Of a DNA stretch of 64,000 nucleotides, positions 59,463 through 64,000 are shown piece after piece. The translations under genes were made by a program, and so were the position numbers. The first letter of the stretch is position 1; each line of letters starts with the position of its first letter. The DNA comes from Neckera pumila. Its lineage: Eukaryota > Streptophyta > Bryopsida > Hypnales > Neckeraceae. The notes beneath the pieces are model-generated. The model did no database searches and was not told the origin of the DNA. It saw nothing but the letters and a program-made list of their open reading frames with translations. The stretch covers positions 25,867,282 through 25,931,281 of the forward strand of contig OZ018409.1 of the NCBI GenBank assembly GCA_963969595.1. The letters are read 5' to 3'.

Positions 59463-60652
59463 TGGTTAATGTCGTGCATAACTTGCATCGTCGTGCTGAT
59501 TCAACCCCGTGTGTCTAGGACAATAGAGTCTACCGCATAGTGCCACTCAATCTCGGTAGGGTGCTTTCTCATGATGTGATTCATCCATGCAAGCCGTCGA
59601 TGATTCCCGTCACAAACATAGAATTTGTGGTCTACTAAATGCTTTAGCACAGTTTGAGACTAAAGCTGAGCATTGAATTTGTTGTTCACCCTGTTCCAGA
59701 GTGGTCCCCACTTTTCCTTCTCCGTAGCCGAAAAGACTCATGTTTGGCCAAACTCATCTGCAATGGACACATAGAAGACTCTTGCTCCCTCCTCGTATCC
59801 CCATGCAAACTGGTTCTTGAACTGAACCATGTCACAATCTAGTGTTGGACGCACCATGGGCATAGGGACCATCCTGCAGAGGGGAATGCACATCTTGGAG
59901 AGGTCGGAAGTGGTTAACTTCAAGCTTGATATCATTGAGACAGTGTCCATCTTCTGTGTCTTCCTGATCTTGTCTTCCAACAAGTCTTGACCAACTCCTT
60001 GAATGCTGTCATCATCCAGCTCATCCACCTCCGCGAACTCCACTTCCATTTCTGCTTCTTGATTCCTAATGTAGAAGTAGGGGACTTTGCAGGAGAGCTT
60101 AATGGTCCTTCTATCTACGTGAGCTACACATCGTGACCAAAATTGAGAACATAAAAGAAGATGGTGTGCAAAACACAATTCATTGATTTAGATATCCGGG
60201 CAACGAGCACCTGCCTGACAAGTGACTCGTTAAAGGTTATGGATCACCTAAGTATCAAGTGTATAAAGAACTTGTGCCATGTCTCTCTTACAATCCACAA
60301 GTGCATCTCTTTGAGATACGCGTATAAGTTCCGCAACAAAAGATTAGAGTGTCATCATTTGGTGCTAAAGCGGAAGTGCAATACTCTGTACTATCCGAGG
60401 GAGACGAATTCATCTCCTCTAGAAGATTCTCTCCAGTGGAAGTGCATGTAGAATGGTCAAGAGAAAAGATTCCTAAGTGCCGGATGTCATCGGAGCCTAG
60501 CTCGGCATTTGCATCGCAACCATTAACGCTTACCGAAGGATTTTGAGCTGCATCTATGTTGGCGATGTCCTCGTGAATTTCTGCTGGTTCATTTTCCACT
60601 ATTGCTGGCGCATTCTGCACATTCCTCTGTGCAACTTGAAACAAGGACAATG
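59463..60652 (-). pseudogene. Exon 1: N-terminal region and ParB/sulfiredoxin-like domain
   Basis: One long exon. 60652-60350 is acidic and poor in motifs. After a frameshift it continues SFVAELIRVSQRDALVD and a helical segment, then VPYFYIRNQEAEMEVEFAE, and in its last 80 codons HLVDHKFYVCDGNHRRLAW. DGNHR flanked by a beta strand and followed by AW is the ParB/Srx signature (DGxHRxxAA), and what follows (VDSIVLDT, then MHDINQ) fits the end of that domain and its eN-type helix. In ParB this motif binds CTP; in relatives it is a nuclease or kinase site. Six in-frame stops. The exon ends in CA/GTATGT, in phase with exon 2. Confidence 0.6.
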
Positions 60653-60731
60653 CTGCAAAATGCGAAGCATAGAACAAAATCTCAATAATAATTTGTGCAA
60701 GCCGACCTTCCCTGCAGGACCCATCTCGGCA

Positions 60732-61275
60732 CCGAGAGGCCCCCAGGTCCTGGACAGCTCTTGAGACAGTGACGAGCAAGAATCTCTGACTGAACCTTGA
60801 GTTTATGAAATCAAAACTTAACCTCAAAAAAAACGGGGAGGGAATTGGTCTCCCTCCCTCGAGAAATCTGAGAATGCACAAGTCGACCGCACCTGAGGGA
60901 CCCCTCTCAATGCCGAGAGGCCCCTGGGTCTTGGTGCCCTTTTAACACATTAACGAACCTGACTCGTTGACTGAAACATGAGCTTGCAAAAACGAAACAT
61001 GGTCATAAAAAAAATGGGGCGGGAATTGGTCCCCTCCCCCAAGCAATCCAAAAATGCTCAAATTGACCCCATCCTCTGGATTCCTCTTGGTGCCGAAAGG
61101 CCCCTGGGTCCTGGTGCCCTCTTAACACATTGACAAACCCGACTCGTTGACTGAAGCATGAGCTTGCAAAAACGAAATATGATCATAAAAAAATGGGGAG
61201 GGAATTGGTCGCCCTCCCCCGAGCAATCCTAAAAGGCACAAACCGATTTTGTCCCCGAGACTCCTCATAGTGCCA
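60732..61275 (+). repeat. Right repeat array flanking the ParB-methyltransferase pseudogene
   Basis: Three head-to-tail units starting at 60732, 60913 and 61093 (periods 181 and 180). Each has CCGAGAGGCCCCTGGGTCxTGG at its start, ACTCGTTGACTGAA in the middle and AAAAAAATGGGGAGGGAATT later. Units 2 and 3 are the most similar. Motifs GACCCCTCT..CCGAGAGGCC and AAAAATGGGGAGGGAA also occur, inverted, in the array at 53640-54430. Confidence 0.85.
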
Positions 61276-62057
61276 TCATGACAAAAGGAACACCGATTTC
61301 CTACCTCCTTGGCTACTACTGGGAACTCAACCGGATGCACGTCCCTCCCTCCTTGTCTGGGTTGACCGCATCGTGGTCTCAGATTCCGTTTGTCGCAACC
61401 AAAATTTTTGGTTTTCCTTTGCTTGTCTAAATAAGGGAACGGAAACAGGTAATTAGGATCCGTATCCGGTTACAGGGGCAGCAGGAAACTAGAGATAGGC
61501 AACGCTAATCCAGTAAGGAGAAAACTGTATCTGATCCGATCAGAATGTTAGTATTCAGGAGCGGAATCACATCCGGATCTCACCTCAGATCGGATTAGGG
61601 TTGGACCGGATTGATAAAGGACCGGACTGGAAAAGGTCATGATGACCTGCCAGGGGTCGTGGGACTATATAAAGGCTGGTTGTCCTCATTTTCACTCTTT
61701 TACTTCCCTCGATCTCTGGAGCTGACCTTGAGCGCTTTTACGCCTCCGTCTGCGCTAGAGCCGTTGTATGTGTGTGCGCTTCCGGCTGGGCATGTCTGAG
61801 AGTGTAGGAAGAGTAGAGAATGTGTGGGTTGCAGGTTTTGTGGTGTTTTCCGGTTGAAATCGGACGAGAGGAAGTGAGGAACGGGACGTGCGGCTAGGAG
61901 AGAGTGAGGTAGCAATCGGTAAGGGTCCAGCGGCCATTTAGTGTCCATGCCTCAGCTGCGTTAGGCCAGACCGGGTGCGCCCAGTTCTTCCTCTGACGTC
62001 AAACTCCGGAAGGTAGTTCCGGTCATTCCTACGGAGGAACTGGACCGGTCCGAGCTC
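61276..62057 (+). promoter_or_regulatory. Promoter and leader of a gag-like unit
   Basis: TATATAAA at 61666-61673 is preceded by a cluster of CCGGAT/ATCCGG-type motifs (about 61450-61640) and followed by a pyrimidine-rich stretch where transcription would start. The leader contains CG/GTAAGG near 61918 and TGCGTTAG/GCC near 61961, which could be a very short intron; after it the frame is open into the ATG at 62058. It could be a long terminal repeat, but no second identical copy is present. Confidence 0.5.
61666..61673 (+). promoter_or_regulatory. TATA box of the first gag-like unit
   Basis: TATATAAA in GGGACTATATAAAGGC, about 390 bp before the start codon at 62058, in a region more GC-rich than its surroundings. 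Confidence 0.6.
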
Positions 62058-63577
62058 ATGGAGGATCTCAATGCCATGGGGTGCCTCGTCTTGATGGATA
62101 AACCCTGGGGGTTTCGGGAGGAGCGGATGGTCAGAGAGATTAGGTGTAAGGTGTCGAACGAGTTCGACAACACTCTCCGGGGCCGCCTGACCGAATGGGA
62201 AGAAGAGAGGTGGAGGGAAGTTTACAACTTTCGGATGGGAGGTTCCGGCATGGCTGGACGGAAGGACGAGTTCATCCATGACAAGTTTCATGGAGAGCCG
62301 AGCAACAAGGACAGGTACGCGGTCGCGGACTGTAAGAGCGACCGGCACCGAAACCTCCTCCAGTTCCTGGTTCCGATCGTCCACCCGAAGAAGCCGACGA
62401 GGGTGACGATGACCATCGGCAACACCATTTTCGGTTCCCTGAGCGGGGAACGGAAAGTGAACTGGGCCCGGATCTTTTCCGATCTGGTGTCCCAACTGGT
62501 GACGAGGATCGGAAAGAATAGGGCCACTCCTTTGAGTCCCTATCTCTTCCACCTCTACCACCGCAACCAACTCCTCACGCATACGGAGGAGAAGACGTGG
62601 AGCACTCAGGAGTCTATCCTGAAGTACGGAGAATTGGGTTCAGATGACGAAATGGAAGAGCAAACCGGGTCCGAACTCGAGACATAAGAGGAAGAAGAGG
62701 AGGAGCCATCCGACCGAAGAAGCGGATGAAGACGATGCCTCCTTGCAAGAGAGGAACCCCTCCAACCGCCCGGTCCACACCAGAACAGGGACCGGACGTG
62801 GAGATGCCGGATCTCGAGGACCCGGCTGACCCGTTCAACTAGTTGATGGTAATCTTGTGTAGGATACGAGCGGACTGGGAGGTCAAGAGGAGAGCTTTCA
62901 CCACTATCAGAGAGATGGTGGATGCACCGGCCGATAGCGATTTGCCGGGTAAGGTTGGCCAATACCTAGCCAATCCGGATGAGAACCGGAAGCAAGTGGC
63001 AGAGATCCGTCGGCTTCAGGAGGAAGTCGACACTCTAAGGGCTGACATGGTAGCCCTCAGGGAAGACAAGGCTGCAGTCCAGGAGATGGCGGAGGCAACC
63101 CGGAAGGTGGCTGAGTCGGTGAAGGACACTCTCGGAGAGTCCGGATCCACCGCAGTCAAGGCAGCACTATTCGACAAAGGGGTGCATGAGGAGAAGAAGG
63201 TATCTGGTTCCCAGATAGTTCGGATCCTGACCGACTTCACTGATCGGATGGAAGCGTCCTTAGTGGCAGCAAGAGAGGCGGCCAACCGGATGGACGTCAA
63301 CAGTCGAAAGCTGAACGGATCCATGTACTCCCGGGAGATCCACCTCTCAGATATATCGCTACCGGATTCGTTTGCAACCGGAGGATCGAATTCGAGGGAG
63401 CGCAAGGATCAGACACCCGAATCAAGGAAGAGTAACCGGAGACCTGGGCCTGGGCAACCGATTCATCTGGATTCATTGCCAGGGTCAGATCTTCCGGATC
63501 CAGCTACTTGGGAGCGGAGCCGGAACCTTGCCAACGTCATCAACCAATTGCCCGAGAACCTAGAAGTCCTACGCTAG
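62058..63577 (+). pseudogene. Gag-like protein of a retroelement, broken
   Basis: The first part (62058-62687, 209 codons) has a globular domain with LVDKPWGFREERMV-type start, LLQFLVPIVHPKKPTRVTM, GNTIFGSLSGERKVNWARI and LSPYLFHLYHRNQ. I take this as a plant retroelement-type domain from its overall look, not from a firm family match. The frame then changes near 62690 in an acidic/basic linker; the second part (ending 63577) has a coiled coil (QVAEIRRLQEEVDTLRADMV and on) and a Pro-rich end. A TAG lies at 62840-62842. No protease, reverse transcriptase or integrase follows, so the unit is gag-only or truncated. CG content is high compared with the rest of the window. Confidence 0.5.
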
Positions 63578-64000
63578 GTGGGGGAATTGGAGAGTAGGTA
63601 GGTAGTTAGGAGTGTAAAGTTTTGTAAGATAGTTAGGACCGGATCGGATGTTGATCCAGTCTGGCCGGTTAGGATCGGATCCAGATGTCCAGCGCGGATT
63701 TCCGGGGGGCTTTTTGCTTTGTAATCAAGTTGTATATAAGTCAGCCCCTGCTTGGGAGCTGGGAGTCTTTTCACCTCATTTTTGTGTACGTCTTCTCTTG
63801 GCCTCTTGTTGCGTGTCTCTCTCGTGTGTGGCAAGGTTGTGTGGTGAGGAGTTAGAAAGGCGCAAGCTGGTGCGGGTGTGATTTCTCCCTTTGGCGTCCT
63901 TGTTTTGATCTTATGTGCAAGTGAGCGGGTTGCGAAAGTGTTGGGAGTAGATTTTAGTTCCTCAGCAGCTCTAAGGTTTAGGATTCCGGACAAGATAGCT
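63578..64000 (+). promoter_or_regulatory. Promoter and leader of a second gag-like unit (cut by the window)
   Basis: ACCGGATCGG and GGCCGGTTAGGATCGGATCC motifs are followed by TATATAAG (63733-63740) and a pyrimidine-rich leader. CCTCAGCAGCTCTAAGG near 63960 resembles CCTCAGCTGCGTTAGG of the first unit just before its coding frame. The two are similar in layout but not nearly identical, so they are probably diverged tandem units rather than LTRs of one element. Confidence 0.45.

Larger units (their letters stand above)
54629..60652 (-). pseudogene. Decayed 11-exon gene: ParB-like plus methyltransferase-like protein
   Basis: Exons, 5-prime to 3-prime: 60652-59463, 59346-59157, 59056-58862, 58770-58555, 57388-57153, 57073-56954, 56838-56161, 56072-55631, 55547-55265, 55175-54972, 54780-54629. 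Most have GT-AG ends and all ten junctions agree in codon phase, hard to get by chance. Order of the ~1290-residue product: acidic N-terminus, helical part, ParB-like domain, helical exons 2-6, a Lys/Glu-rich stretch (exon 7), methyltransferase-like domain (exons 8-10), acidic tail. In-frame stops lie at 60248, 60230, 60188, 59738, 59660, 59501, 57377, 57010, 56694 and 55371, frameshifts near 60350, 56400 and 55980. Known: ParB-methylase fusions occur in phages and bacteria. Inference: a eukaryotic, intron-bearing analogue. The 5-prime end before 60652 is uncertain; the 1.2-kb intron 4 may hold an insertion. Confidence 0.75.

Noticed and set aside
55371..60250. A variant genetic code reading TAA/TAG as glutamine
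   Set aside because: Most stops in the ParB-methyltransferase gene would fit Gln, as in some ulvophyte algae and ciliates, but two are TGA, there are also frameshifts, and the trihelix gene uses standard stops. Decay explains all of it.
1..64000. CRISPR arrays, bacterial operons or phage genes
   Set aside because: Spliced genes, AT-rich non-coding DNA and plant-type elements show a eukaryotic chromosome. The tandem repeats have no spacer pattern.

Overview
The window is nuclear DNA of a streptophyte plant, most likely a land plant with a large, repeat-loaded genome. The evidence is a GT-2-type trihelix transcription factor (a plant-specific family) with a short GT-AG intron, other GT-AG introns, and AT-rich intergenic DNA crowded with nested small transposons. 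A seed-free lineage is my guess; the sequence does not fix the taxon.

Layout. 1-28 kb is intergenic and consists largely of non-autonomous DNA transposons. At least seven families (called A, B, C, D, E, H and N here) end in TTAA followed on the inside by short inverted repeats, often CCCCTAAA. They are inserted into each other, and related copies in this same window show the empty TTAA site. Also here are a TA-flanked MITE, a near-perfect 308-bp-arm palindrome (19.7-20.3 kb), a 7 x 14-bp array, a G-quadruplex tract and a decayed hAT-like transposase end (24.7 kb). 28.2-30.7 kb holds the only gene that looks intact, the trihelix factor, behind a CpG-rich upstream region. 30.7-52 kb is again intergenic with dispersed repeat pairs and few coding signals.

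52.4-61.3 kb holds the most unusual object. On the minus strand I could trace an 11-exon gene whose ten splice junctions all agree in phase. Its product, about 1290 residues, would have a ParB/sulfiredoxin-like domain (motif DGNHRRLAW) early on and a DNA-methyltransferase-like fold at the C-terminal end: a motif IV-like DVPKG, then a motif I-like EPGDVIVNCTA followed by a Gly-Ser-Ser-rich loop and AIEED. That domain order recalls ParB-methylase proteins of bacteria and phages. The copy is dead: ten in-frame stops and three frameshifts. Arrays of one related ~180-250 bp repeat lie on both sides in inverted orientation, which suggests the gene was carried by a mobile element. A small coding remnant (52.4 kb) lies outside the left array.

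61.4-64 kb, plus strand, holds a GC-richer unit with TATA-type promoter, leader and a broken gag-like coding region, followed by the promoter and leader of a second such unit that runs out of the window.

The genes do not form a pathway. The window is a host transcription factor in a landscape of nested mobile elements, plus one decayed candidate for an undescribed plant ParB-methyltransferase element.
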